Positions 8,856 through 18,224 of a DNA stretch of 64,000 bases are shown here, piece by piece (the stretch's first letter is position 1; each line of letters begins with the position of its first letter). The notes beneath the pieces are model-generated. The model searched no databases and was not told the DNA's origin. It was given only the letters and a program-made list of their open reading frames with translations. The stretch is from Granulicella mallensis (GTDB lineage Bacteria > Acidobacteriota > Terriglobia > Terriglobales > Acidobacteriaceae): contig NZ_JACHIO010000006.1 of assembly GCF_014203225.1 (NCBI RefSeq), positions 186,001 to 250,000 on the forward strand. The letters are read 5' to 3'. The position numbers were made by a program, and so were the translations under genes.

Positions 8856-11800
8856 TTAGAAAACCAACCGAAGCGAGAACTGACCTACACGTGCGTTAGT
8901 CGATGTACTAGCAATTTGTCCAAAGACTCCTTGAGACGAAGTGAAGTCGGTTCCTGGTGTCGTATTACCCTGGGCATTTGTGAATGCCGGGCGGCTGAAG
9001 GTCGGATGGTTGAAAATGTTGTAGAAGTCTGCACGGAAATTCAAATTCAAACGTCCGTTTGGCAGGATGACAAAGTTCTTTGCAAGGCCACCATCCATCG
9101 TGAAGGCTGAAGGCCCGCGAAGATTATTGCGACTTCCAACAGTCAAACCAATCGGGCCGCTGAAGGCGGCAGCAGCAGCCACAGGATCCGCGAACAACTG
9201 TACCTGGCTGCTCCGGCCGTTGCCGACCTTATGAACATGGGCTTTGACCACACCACGATTACCGTTGAAGATGGCCGGAGCATCTGTGTTGAAGCCGGCT
9301 ACAAAAGCGTTAGAGACCACGTCGAGGGCCACACCGCTACGCCACGCCGGCAGACCAGACAGGCTCCAACCACCAATGGCTTCGTCCAACCAGCGCGGCG
9401 CATTCCCTGCGACCGACTTCCCGCGACCGAATGGCAACGCTACGATGAAGTCCGAAGAGATGATCTGTTGAATGTCAAAGTCCGAGTTTCCACGGCAGCT
9501 ACGCGGATGAACTGCATCGCAAATGAAGTTAACAAGAGTTCCTTGTGCCTGATAATTCGCCGGAGCAGAGGTATTGTCGATCGAATGCGACCAGGTGTAG
9601 TTGACATCGAACTGGATCCCCTGCGACATATTCTTTGTCAGGGTTACCAGTAGACCGTTGTAGCTGGAGAATCCTTTGTTCGTGATCCAGGGGTTGATGG
9701 CAAATTGCGCGCCGACATTAACATTGTTAGGGGTCAGGCCCTCTTCTTCGAGCGCGTTGGCGAAATCAGCGATATCACCCAACTGAAACAGCGAGCCAAA
9801 GTTCGCCAGCAAGAAAGGAGTTGCACCAGAGCCGACAATATTTTCAAACCATGGCTGAGCCGAAACTGTTGAACCAGCCCTGACCTGTCGAGTCACATTG
9901 CCGAATGCCTGCGAAAAGGTCTGACCTGACGCTTTGTCAGTAAAGTCCACGACCTGTGAGGCATCGGCTTGCCCGAGCAAACGACGACCGAGACGACTGG
10001 TCCAATTTGCCCTGAGAAGGAAGTGCCCCGGGAACTCCTGCTGTATTCCAGTTTCAAGATTGATGGAGTAGGGATCCTTAAGAGTTGGATCGACAATATA
10101 GGCCGATCCTGTACCGCTAGACCCGCCGAAAGGGGTTGAACCTGACACAAATGGGGTAAATGGCTTTGTAATGGCCGCCGCTACAGGTAGCGCCGCCGAG
10201 CCAATGGTCAGAGCGGTGCCGGTTCCACCGATACGAGGGCTATTGAGGAGAGCTGCAGTAGGTGTCGATCCCGCGTATTGAATTCCGGCGCTATTCTGGA
10301 ACAAGAATGAACTCTGGTCTTGAATGAAGTTGACCGCATTGATGACAGTGCGATCGTAGACGATTGAAGCAGAGCCATTGACGACTGTTTTGGGCGAAGG
10401 ATTGTACGCGAAGGCGAAACGAGGAGCGAAATCCTTGTAGCTGGGCTGGTAAAGCGGAGCTGCGTGATTTGCTTTACCGCCAAGAGTGTACGTTACAAAC
10501 GGTACAACCGTATCGCCAGCCGTTCCTGCTATGCCTGCCGCCACACGCGCACCGAAGAGCTGATCGAAGGTGAGGTTTTCGTTCGACTGATTGCCGCTCG
10601 TTTCATAAGGCACGGAGTAAAGCTGGTATCTCAGTCCGTAGCTGACGGTAAGGTCCTTTGTGACCTTCCAGGTATCGCCGAAGTATAGCTCCGTCTGATA
10701 GAAGCGATAGTGTCGAGTCGCGCCACTGCCCTCCGGTAAAATATTGCCCTGATTATCAAAATTGTAGTTACTGTTGATGGAACTGATATTACCGAGTGCC
10801 AGAGCAAATGCAGCATCGTAAAGGGTCTTGGCCGTTGTACCGCCGATGTTTGTCGGCCGCAGGTTGGGGGTTAAGGTTGGATTTGCGCTGCTCAAGCCAA
10901 TTTGAACCGTGCTGAAGTCGTTGGTCAGATTGCTGTTGGTTTTAGTGAACTTGAAGGTTCCACCGAATCCAAGATTATGACTACCAACGATCCAGTTAAA
11001 ATCGTCTCGAATTTCGGGAACAGGAACGCGGCGTTTCTGGCTGCCGCTGGCATAAGGTGCGCCTAGCGAACCCAGGCTAAAGTTGACGGGGCTCGTCGGC
11101 GACTTGAACAGCGTGGGGAAATTGAGCTTAGAGATGTTGTCGCCATAATAAAACTGGTTGACCTTGTTTCTGCCGATCTCCCAGATGTGGCTGATGACAT
11201 ACCCGTAGCTGCGATCCTGATAAGGGCTCGTGACAGGATCTGTCGGAAGGATGTTCGCTGACTCGAAGGCATCTTCGCGCTGAATGGTGAAGCGGGCAAA
11301 GATACGCTGCTTGGGGGTCAGGTTGTAGTCGACGCGTCCGACATAGTTGTAAAGCGTATCAGGCTCGGGCTGCGTGAACCGGAATCCCCCGGTATTGATG
11401 CCGTCTGCGGCGATGTAGCTCGGATCGTTCACGTGAGCATTTGCGTAGCGTGCATTGACGAAGGACAGCAGCGATTGGTTGAATCCAATGCCTTGCGGGT
11501 CAAGGGCAGCAACCTGAGCAGAAGTCAACGTTCCGATGCATTGCGGAGTCGAAAAAGCCTTGCTTGTCGCAGCACAGGGGCCGGAGCCATCGCTCGCATT
11601 GGCAAGAATATACTGCAGGCTCCCACTACGGAAGGAGTCCAAAGGCACAACATCTTCAGCGGTTGTGGACTGAATAATGCGCGAGTTATTGAAATCAAAG
11701 AAGAAGAAGAGTTTGTCTCTCAAGATGCGACCGCCCACGTTACCGCCGAACTGGTTCTGGATCAGCGGAGTGCGGGGAAGCCCAGTGTTGTTGTTGAACC

Positions 11801-12590
11801 AGCTGTTCGCCACAGTCGACGTATCGCGGTGATACTCATTGAGGTTTCCATGAAACTCGTTGGTTCCGCTTTTCGTGACAAGCTGAAACTGACCGCCGCT
11901 GCCTGTTCCTGTATTGGCGAGCAATCCAGTGACCGTCCCGCGAAACTCCTGCAAGGAGTCGACTGGTGCACCACCGACAAGGCTAAACCCGGTTGTCGAG
12001 TTTGCACCTGCAGCAAGGTCATTCACATCGATGCCATCGATGGTCACCGAATTCTGATCGGTGCGGGCGCCGGTGAACGCACCAACTCCAGCGGCAACTC
12101 CGGGCTGCAAGGTGAAGAGAACCGCAGGCGAATTACGGCTATAAACCGGCAACTCTTGAAGCAACTGTACGTCAAAATTGTTGCCTATCGTGGCATCGGT
12201 GGTATCCAGCGTAACATTGCTGTTTCCCGCCTGGACCTCAACCTGCTGATTGACGCCCACAAGCAGCTTCGCATCTTGAGTACGTGTAATGCCAACTTGC
12301 AGAGCAACGCCCTGAACTTTCAATACCGAAAAGCCCTCGTGCGCGAAGGTCACACTATAACCCTGAGCGGGAGTCACATTGGGAAAGTCATAGGTACCTT
12401 GAGCATTTGACGTCTGCTTGTAGCTGACGCCAATCGCTGCGTTGGACAGCGTAACCGTCGCCCCCGAAACAACTGCACCTGTTACATCGGTAACCGTACC
12501 GATCATCGACGAACTGTCCTGCGCTAACAAGAAAGCAGGAGCCGAAAGGAAGAGCACCAAAAGGGCAAATTTCGCGATCCAATTTCGCAT
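8856..12590 (-). CDS. Oar-like TonB-dependent receptor with carboxypeptidase-regulatory domain
   Basis: The 1244-residue protein has a signal peptide (MRNWIAKFALLVLFLSAPAF, ending near LLAQ), an N-terminal CarboxypepD_reg domain (about 27-110, IGTVTDVTGAVVSGATV), a plug with QNSVTIDGIDVND, and a long C-terminal barrel ending in Phe (FSLRLVF). Such Oar/Cna-B type receptors are strongly expanded in Acidobacteria and are thought to import carbohydrate or other polymers, or to act in surface functions. It stands alone with its own leader region. Substrate cannot be deduced. Confidence 0.92.
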   Translation of the reverse strand: MRNWIAKFALLVLFLSAPAFLLAQDSSSMIGTVTDVTGAVVSGATVTLSNAAIGVSYKQTSNAQGTYDFPNVTPAQGYSVTFAHEGFSVLKVQGVALQVGITRTQDAKLLVGVNQQVEVQAGNSNVTLDTTDATIGNNFDVQLLQELPVYSRNSPAVLFTLQPGVAAGVGAFTGARTDQNSVTIDGIDVNDLAAGANSTTGFSLVGGAPVDSLQEFRGTVTGLLANTGTGSGGQFQLVTKSGTNEFHGNLNEYHRDTSTVANSWFNNNTGLPRTPLIQNQFGGNVGGRILRDKLFFFFDFNNSRIIQSTTAEDVVPLDSFRSGSLQYILANASDGSGPCAATSKAFSTPQCIGTLTSAQVAALDPQGIGFNQSLLSFVNARYANAHVNDPSYIAADGINTGGFRFTQPEPDTLYNYVGRVDYNLTPKQRIFARFTIQREDAFESANILPTDPVTSPYQDRSYGYVISHIWEIGRNKVNQFYYGDNISKLNFPTLFKSPTSPVNFSLGSLGAPYASGSQKRRVPVPEIRDDFNWIVGSHNLGFGGTFKFTKTNSNLTNDFSTVQIGLSSANPTLTPNLRPTNIGGTTAKTLYDAAFALALGNISSINSNYNFDNQGNILPEGSGATRHYRFYQTELYFGDTWKVTKDLTVSYGLRYQLYSVPYETSGNQSNENLTFDQLFGARVAAGIAGTAGDTVVPFVTYTLGGKANHAAPLYQPSYKDFAPRFAFAYNPSPKTVVNGSASIVYDRTVINAVNFIQDQSSFLFQNSAGIQYAGSTPTAALLNSPRIGGTGTALTIGSAALPVAAAITKPFTPFVSGSTPFGGSSGTGSAYIVDPTLKDPYSINLETGIQQEFPGHFLLRANWTSRLGRRLLGQADASQVVDFTDKASGQTFSQAFGNVTRQVRAGSTVSAQPWFENIVGSGATPFLLANFGSLFQLGDIADFANALEEEGLTPNNVNVGAQFAINPWITNKGFSSYNGLLVTLTKNMSQGIQFDVNYTWSHSIDNTSAPANYQAQGTLVNFICDAVHPRSCRGNSDFDIQQIISSDFIVALPFGRGKSVAGNAPRWLDEAIGGWSLSGLPAWRSGVALDVVSNAFVAGFNTDAPAIFNGNRGVVKAHVHKVGNGRSSQVQLFADPVAAAAAFSGPIGLTVGSRNNLRGPSAFTMDGGLAKNFVILPNGRLNLNFRADFYNIFNHPTFSRPAFTNAQGNTTPGTDFTSSQGVFGQIASTSTNARVGQFSLRLVF

Positions 12591-12700
12591 TTTGAGTAAA
12601 TCTCCTCGAAAATGAAACTACTTATAGACCCGGCGAACGGGAGCAATAAGGAAATGAACCAGCCTTCCGTGAAAGATGCTGGTGTACAAGTTGGGCCTGG

Positions 12701-12726
12701 ATTGCTGTATTTAGAGATACAGCAAT
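12701..12726. promoter_or_regulatory. Operator-like palindrome upstream of Oar-like receptor
   Basis: ATTGCTGTAT (12701-12710) and ATACAGCAAT (12717-12726) form a perfect 10-bp inverted repeat with a 6-base spacer, about 110 bases before the receptor start. Its size and AT-rich character fit a dimeric regulator site. Regulator unknown. Confidence 0.45.
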
Positions 12727-13076
12727 TCACATGCCAAACGCCCGGTCAAATAGAACTTTTACGGGAGCGTTAAGTCTCGGTAAATTGAGGTTGTGCTGAA
12801 ATTTATTGAGTAGGCATCAAAAAGAAGTTCCGTATTGTGCATCCGGATACAGGAAATGGGATTTCCGTCTGAGGATCCTACCGATGTGTGCTTTTTTGAT
12901 TACCGAAAGAGACCTCTGTTCCTCAGGCCCCTGCCTGATTCATCCGGCAAAAGAGAGTGTAGTGGCCAGTGTTTTGTTGATTGCTTCCTGTCGCACTCTC
13001 GGAATCCGGGCCATTCTTTAAAACATGCGGAGAGGTTCAGGTAACGGTGCACCAGTAAAACACGAGAACGGATTTA

Positions 13077-13106
13077 TGGAGAAGTCGAAATCTTACGACT
13101 TCTCCA
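13077..13106. terminator. Hairpin, 11-bp stem
   Basis: TGGAGAAGTCG (13077-13087) pairs perfectly with 13096-13106 around an 8-base loop. It lies 30 bases from a second, longer hairpin, downstream of the receptor gene at 13315 read on the minus strand. No U-tract on the minus strand. Confidence 0.45.
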
Positions 13107-13136
13107 TTTCCTTCGAACAATCCGCATTTGTCTCCT

Positions 13137-13177
13137 GAACTTCAAAGAGGCGCCCCCAGGGCGCCTCTTTGAAGTTC
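13137..13177. terminator. Long perfect hairpin, 19-bp stem
   Basis: GAACTTCAAAGAGGCGCCC (13137-13155) and its exact complement (13159-13177) enclose a 3-base loop. It lies about 140 bases after the stop of the receptor gene on the minus strand. Very stable, but without a U-tract, like several other hairpins in this window. Confidence 0.6.
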
Positions 13178-13314
13178 AACAATGATCAGGACTCGGACAA
13201 CATCTCGTCTACGAACAACAGCTTGTCAAGTCCAGTTCCCAGAGCGACGAGGCTTACGCCCGTAGTCTGACAGAAGAAGTAATTGAAAGGACCCCTTCGG
13301 CTGCGGTCGCGGTA

Positions 13315-16300
13315 TTAGAACAGGATCTTGCCCGTGAAGAGCAGGTTGCGTGTTCCCGTTCCCGGGGTATTCAAATTCTGGCTCCCAGAACCGAGATTTT
13401 GAGAATAGTTATTGAAGAATGAACCGCCGCTAAATGCATAGTTAGATAGTTCGTTACCAGGAGTTCCATAGAAGGCACGGTTTAACACGTCAAACGCGTC
13501 TACTTCCAGGCGGAAGGTGAATCGTCCGGTGATCTTCGTGTCTTTAATAATGCTGAGGTCGGCATTGTTGCTGGTGTCGCCACGCAGGGTGTGGCGTCCC
13601 GTACCAGGGTAAGGATTACCCAGAATATTGGCTGCCAGTTGATTGTTTGCGATAAAGTGAACCTGCGAAGCAGAAACCGGAGCCCCAGACGCATAATCTA
13701 CAAGGACTGGTGCCGAGTATGTTGCTACACCAGTCGCGCTGACCGCAGTGGTGGTGTCGGTGTAGATGCCTAGAGTCCCGATAGGCGCCTTTGGATTGGA
13801 GAGAATTGGGCGAGCAACGTCCAAACCAGGAAAGTTATTTTCAAAGGGAATATCGCTATAGGAGTTAGTGGTCCGCGCGTCACCCGGATTCGCTTGACGG
13901 AGCGCACCCGAACCTGCGGTATTAGCTACCGGAGAGCCGTTGGTTATTCCTTGATAGTCGGTATAGGTCTGTCCGCTGGCATAGGTCCAGATCGTATTTG
14001 CGCTCCAACCATTCACCAATTTGTCTGCCCAGTCTTTGCCGGTATGGAGTTTGGGAAACGCGTACAGGAAGCTAATGCTGGCAACATTGGGGAAATCAAG
14101 CGAACTGTTTGCACGCTCGCCAAGATTGATGTCGAGTGGGTTCTGCGCATAAGCAATTGTGCTTCCGCCCTGGTTTGAGCCGCCGGCGTTTGAATAGACC
14201 TCGTCGGAGTTATCAATATTATGACTCCAGGTATACGCGAAGGTCGCGGTTATACCGTGGTAGCTTTGCGTCGTAAGGTTCGTTTGTAAAGACTGGTATT
14301 GGGAAAAAGCTGTATTCTTTACCGCGCTTACAGAGGTTTCGCCGCAGTTCAGGAACCCTGCATCAGCTCCGCCAAGTGCGGCGCTGCCTGGGCAAAGACT
14401 GCTGGGATTGACCACATTGGGGAAGGCAGCCGCGACCGGCGCGAGATACGGATTGGCGTTGATTGACTGAAATTGACCGCTGGTGTGGTTGCCCACATAA
14501 CGGATCTCAAATACGGCCGAGTTGCGAATCTGATATTGCACTCCCAGCGTGTACGTCTGGCCTACAGGAAAGCGGAAGTTCGAGGGGACGAAGGATTGGG
14601 CGTCCAGGCCAGGGTTTCCACCGGTCGGGAGCTGTGTAGCAATCTGCTGTTGAACCGTGGTGAAGGTTGCCGGCCCCGAGGGAAAGCAGTTTGTGCTGCC
14701 GAACGCGCAATTAACAGCTCCGGCGAGGACAGCCGGCGCAGCTTGAGCGACATTCTCAACGATGTTCTGGAATTGCGGATCGACGTTGATGGCATAGGCG
14801 CCGCGGACCACCAACTTCCTATTGAAGTCAGGATTATAAGCGAAACCGAGGCGAGGCTCGAAGTTTTTGTAATAGTTGTTGACGCGTGAAGCGGTAGTCA
14901 GGGAGAGTGGCAGCGCCGTGCTCCAGTTGGGATTCGGGCCAGTCTGTTGGGCCACGGTATCGCTATTGATTTTGTTGATCGGCTCTCCGTAAAACTCCCA
15001 GCGCAGCCCCAGATTTAAGGTGAGGTTTGGGGTAGCCTTCCAGTCGTCCTGGAAGAAGAGAGACACATCGTATTCATCTAACGGAATTGTCGGATTGCCC
15101 TTCGCCACACCAACGGTGCAGGTTGCGCAGCCACCGCCAAGGAAGTCGTCCAGCGTATCAAACATGTAGGTTCCGGCTGAATTAGGGAGAAAGACATTCG
15201 GCGCGTGTGTATCGTCAAACTCGCCGCCGAAGGTAATCGCATGCTTCCCAACCGACCAGGTAGCAATATCCTGTAGCTGCCCGACCTTGACTACACGCCC
15301 CTGCGGAAAGGCGGAGTTAAGCCCCAAGGAGGTGAAGGTATCGCCGCTTTCGAGTGTGAGCTGGTTGATGCTCGTTGGGCAGTTCGCAAAAGAGGTAATC
15401 GTGCAGTTGGGAAAGCCACCGCCCTGAAAGCCTGAGCTGCTCTGCTGGAAGCTATAACGGAGTTGATCGACCCAGTGCGGTCCGAAGGTATGCGTGATAT
15501 CTGCGCCCACCGAATGAGTCACGCCTGTGACGTTGACATAGCCGCCGTTCGCGACGGTCTGAAACGGGGTGACCGGATTATCTTGATACAGATAACGGAG
15601 AAAGACATGGTCCTTGGGGGTAGCCTGCCAGTCAAGACGTCCCAGATCTTCCTGATCGCTTGTCAGCGAGGGTATCTGACGGCCAAATTGGGCCATCGGG
15701 ATCGAAACCGTTTTGCCGCCACTGGTCACACTTTCATTCGCGGCCGCAGTCACCTGGCGTGGATTACCGCCCGTCACGGCGTACGGGCTTAGCTCTTGAA
15801 GATAGGCAACTCCAGGGCTGCCTGGAAAAGCGGTTGCGAGTGCGGCGAGTCCGGCCGGTGTCGGGAAGAGCTGCCCCTGGCTAGTCGTAAGAGCGCCATT
15901 TTCGCGGAATTTGTACCAGTATGTAGAACCGAAGGCGAAGAGCTTGTCCTTGATAATTGGACCGCCAAGGGTGCCGCCATAATAGTTGTCTACGTAGCGG
16001 GGAACGACGGTAGATGCACAAGGGTTCGTATCAGTGGAAATCTGTCCTTGAGCACAAAACCCAAACTGTGGCCCCTTGGAAGTTCCCTGTTGCAGTGAAC
16101 TGGTGAAATTGCCTGAGTATTTGTAGATAGCCGAGCCGTGCCAGGCATTGCTGCCGGACTTGGTAATGTAGTTGATGACCGAACCTGCGTTACGGCCATA
16201 CTGGGCGCTAAAGCTGTTCGTGATGACTTGGACCTCGGCCAGAGCATCCTCATTCCCGAAGAACACCTGGGGACCAGCGATCGTCGTATCGTTGTTCGAC

Positions 16301-16995
16301 TGGCCATCAATCTGGAAGTTGTTGGCGCGTCCGCGCTCTCCGTTGACCGAGAAACCGACACCGTTGGTGTTGGAGAATCGATCGGCGCCTGTATTGACAA
16401 CTCCAGGGATCAGTAGAGCCACCTCATCGAAGCCGCCCGCGAGGGGAAGTTGTGAGACCTGCTGAGAACTGAACGTCGTCGTGACTTGTGACTGGCTTGT
16501 TTCAAGAAGATTCGCGGCAGCGGAGACATCCACAACTTGCCCCGCGCTGCCAGGAAGCAGCTTCTGCAAACCCAATCCCTGCTCTTTAGCGGAGGAAACT
16601 TGAATATTGTTAAGCGTGAGAGTAACAAAACCGTCGCTGGAGATAACGACGGTATAGGTGCTGATTGGCAGATCTTTAAAGCTAAAGCTGCCATCCCTTC
16701 CAGCGGTCGTTTTGCTGCTCACATTCCTCGCTGTATCCCTAGCCGTTACCACTGCACCAGGAATAACAGCCCCAGTCTGGTCGGCTACAGTTCCTGAAAT
16801 GTTTCCAGTGTTAATACCCTGAGCATGGGCCTCTTTGTGCAGGAACGGCGCAGCCATCACGAGAGCAAAAACAGCCATCATCGTGAAGCCGAAAGAACGG
16901 AAAGGACGCACCGAACCTCTTCCGAACAACGTTTTAGGCGAATTGTAGTGTCGAACGGCAGGGGAGGGAGAGAAGGTGCCAAAGATCCGTTTCAT
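13315..16995 (-). CDS. Oar-like TonB-dependent receptor with carboxypeptidase-regulatory domain
   Basis: From the ATG at 16995 the protein has about 1226 residues. An in-frame TTG at 17013 is less likely. A long basic N-region precedes the hydrophobic signal segment (FTMMAVFALVMAAPF...), cleaved near AHAQ. The CarboxypepD_reg domain (ISGTVADQTGAVIPGAVV) is followed by a plug (GFSVNGERGRANNFQIDG and NDTTIAGPQVFFG) and a barrel ending in Phe (LLFTGKILF). It is a different subtype from the neighbour at 8856 but has the same architecture. Alone in its transcription unit. Substrate unknown. Confidence 0.92.
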   Translation of the reverse strand: MKRIFGTFSPSPAVRHYNSPKTLFGRGSVRPFRSFGFTMMAVFALVMAAPFLHKEAHAQGINTGNISGTVADQTGAVIPGAVVTARDTARNVSSKTTAGRDGSFSFKDLPISTYTVVISSDGFVTLTLNNIQVSSAKEQGLGLQKLLPGSAGQVVDVSAAANLLETSQSQVTTTFSSQQVSQLPLAGGFDEVALLIPGVVNTGADRFSNTNGVGFSVNGERGRANNFQIDGQSNNDTTIAGPQVFFGNEDALAEVQVITNSFSAQYGRNAGSVINYITKSGSNAWHGSAIYKYSGNFTSSLQQGTSKGPQFGFCAQGQISTDTNPCASTVVPRYVDNYYGGTLGGPIIKDKLFAFGSTYWYKFRENGALTTSQGQLFPTPAGLAALATAFPGSPGVAYLQELSPYAVTGGNPRQVTAAANESVTSGGKTVSIPMAQFGRQIPSLTSDQEDLGRLDWQATPKDHVFLRYLYQDNPVTPFQTVANGGYVNVTGVTHSVGADITHTFGPHWVDQLRYSFQQSSSGFQGGGFPNCTITSFANCPTSINQLTLESGDTFTSLGLNSAFPQGRVVKVGQLQDIATWSVGKHAITFGGEFDDTHAPNVFLPNSAGTYMFDTLDDFLGGGCATCTVGVAKGNPTIPLDEYDVSLFFQDDWKATPNLTLNLGLRWEFYGEPINKINSDTVAQQTGPNPNWSTALPLSLTTASRVNNYYKNFEPRLGFAYNPDFNRKLVVRGAYAINVDPQFQNIVENVAQAAPAVLAGAVNCAFGSTNCFPSGPATFTTVQQQIATQLPTGGNPGLDAQSFVPSNFRFPVGQTYTLGVQYQIRNSAVFEIRYVGNHTSGQFQSINANPYLAPVAAAFPNVVNPSSLCPGSAALGGADAGFLNCGETSVSAVKNTAFSQYQSLQTNLTTQSYHGITATFAYTWSHNIDNSDEVYSNAGGSNQGGSTIAYAQNPLDINLGERANSSLDFPNVASISFLYAFPKLHTGKDWADKLVNGWSANTIWTYASGQTYTDYQGITNGSPVANTAGSGALRQANPGDARTTNSYSDIPFENNFPGLDVARPILSNPKAPIGTLGIYTDTTTAVSATGVATYSAPVLVDYASGAPVSASQVHFIANNQLAANILGNPYPGTGRHTLRGDTSNNADLSIIKDTKITGRFTFRLEVDAFDVLNRAFYGTPGNELSNYAFSGGSFFNNYSQNLGSGSQNLNTPGTGTRNLLFTGKILF

Positions 16996-17462
16996 TCTTT
17001 TTTGCGACTCCAAAACTTGTAGATCGGACGTAAAGGTACAAAAGAACCAAGGAAAGCCCGGTCAGTTAATGACGAACAACTTCAAAGGTCGAGGCCCAGC
17101 TACCCAAGCGGAACTGCAATTCTCATGCCAAATCACTTTCCAATCGAGGCCACTCATGACGCCCATATAAATAGACTTTGAAATGATTGTCAGAAGATCT
17201 GGCGAATTGACCGGGTGACAAGATCTCAAATCACACATAAAAATACAAAAAACTGAATTGTGCCGCCGGACCATAGCGGTCAAGTATGGTTTGCCATACA
17301 GAAGGCCGGGGTCTGCTTTCTGCGTATGCGAACTCAATAGCCGAAAGGAACTTGCAGTAGTCGCGAAGAGAGATCTTGATGCGACATTGCGCCTGCGGAT
17401 GAATTGCAGGTTCCTCTTTCCATTCAGAACGAACGGATGAAGAGCCAGGGCAGAATCCAGCC
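16996..17462. other. 467-base upstream region of receptor gene, no gene seen
   Basis: The region between the receptor start and the end of the SDR gene is AT-richer than its surroundings and is presumably promoter and leader for the receptor. I see no protein with family resemblance, no tRNA and no clear hairpin. Confidence 0.5.
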
Positions 17463-18224
17463 TTACAGGTTCAGCTTTTTGAACACGCGCTCGGGGATCG
17501 CGCGAATCACTGTCATGATGACCCGCCAGATTCCCGGCACATAGACCACATCCGTGCCCTTGTCGATCGCCTTCACCAGCGTTGCAGCGACCTTTTCGAC
17601 GTCGGCAAACTTTTCGCTGCCCTTCATCGACTGCGTCATCGCCGTCTTCACCGGTCCCGGCTTGATCGTCATGACGCGTACGCCTTCGCGGTCGATCCTG
17701 TTTCTCAGCCCATCGACGAACGCCGTCAGTCCAGCCTTCGACGAGCCATACACGTAGTTCGACTTGCGGCCGCGCTCTCCTGCTACCGACGACAGCACCG
17801 CCAACGTCCCGGAGTGGCGTTGCGCACAGTAGTTCGCCAGCCACGTAAGCAGGCTGGCCGGAGCAACGAGGTTCGTATGCAGAATCTGACCGGCCTCGGC
17901 AAAGCCGCGCTCGGCTTTCTGCTGGTCACCCAGCACTCCCAGCGCGAAAAACGCAATATCCAACCCCGCCAGCGAGTTGATTGCGTGTGCCATCAGTTCG
18001 GGGTGGATGGCGGTATCGTCAAGATCGGCAACAGCGCTATCTATATAAGAGGCACCGCGCGTGCGCAGGTCGGCGGCGACCGCAGCCAGCCGGTCGGAGT
18101 TGCGCGCGACCAGAAAGAGACTATCGCCGCGCTCGGCCCAGAGGCGGCAGCAGGCTTCGGCAATCCCAGAGGTCGCACCCAGTACCAGGATGCGTTTCGG
18201 AGCAGGATTACTGCTAGTGGTCAT
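17463..18224 (-). CDS. dprE2: Short-chain dehydrogenase, DprE2-like
   Basis: The 253-residue protein starts at an ATG whose codon overlaps the stop of the FAD-oxidase gene by 4 bases (ATGA). The Rossmann motif is ILVLGATSGIAEACC, the catalytic tyrosine and lysine lie in YVYGSSKAGL, and Ser is in VLSSVAGERG. This is the fold of DprE2, which reduces the keto intermediate made by DprE1 in epimerising decaprenylphosphoryl ribose to arabinose in mycobacteria. The order and overlap with the upstream DprE1-like gene match that pair. Whether the substrate here is a polyprenyl-phosphate sugar is inference. A general SDR is the fallback call. Confidence 0.8.
   Translation of the reverse strand: MTTSSNPAPKRILVLGATSGIAEACCRLWAERGDSLFLVARNSDRLAAVAADLRTRGASYIDSAVADLDDTAIHPELMAHAINSLAGLDIAFFALGVLGDQQKAERGFAEAGQILHTNLVAPASLLTWLANYCAQRHSGTLAVLSSVAGERGRKSNYVYGSSKAGLTAFVDGLRNRIDREGVRVMTIKPGPVKTAMTQSMKGSEKFADVEKVAATLVKAIDKGTDVVYVPGIWRVIMTVIRAIPERVFKKLNL

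Larger units (their letters stand above)
12591..13314. other. 724-base gap between two receptor genes: inverted repeats, no gene
   Basis: No convincing coding region. It holds the presumed promoter region of the downstream receptor, a 10-bp operator-like palindrome (12701-12726) and two hairpins (13077-13106 and 13137-13177), described separately. A 71-codon open frame at 12806-13021 (+) has no family resemblance and I do not call it. Confidence 0.6.

Noticed and set aside
12806-13021. 71-codon frame in the receptor gap
   Set aside because: No family resemblance, Cys-rich random composition and no ribosome-binding site.
17062-17844. 260-codon minus-strand frame between SDR and receptor
   Set aside because: It overlaps the SDR gene in another frame, has Arg-rich random composition and no homology by eye.
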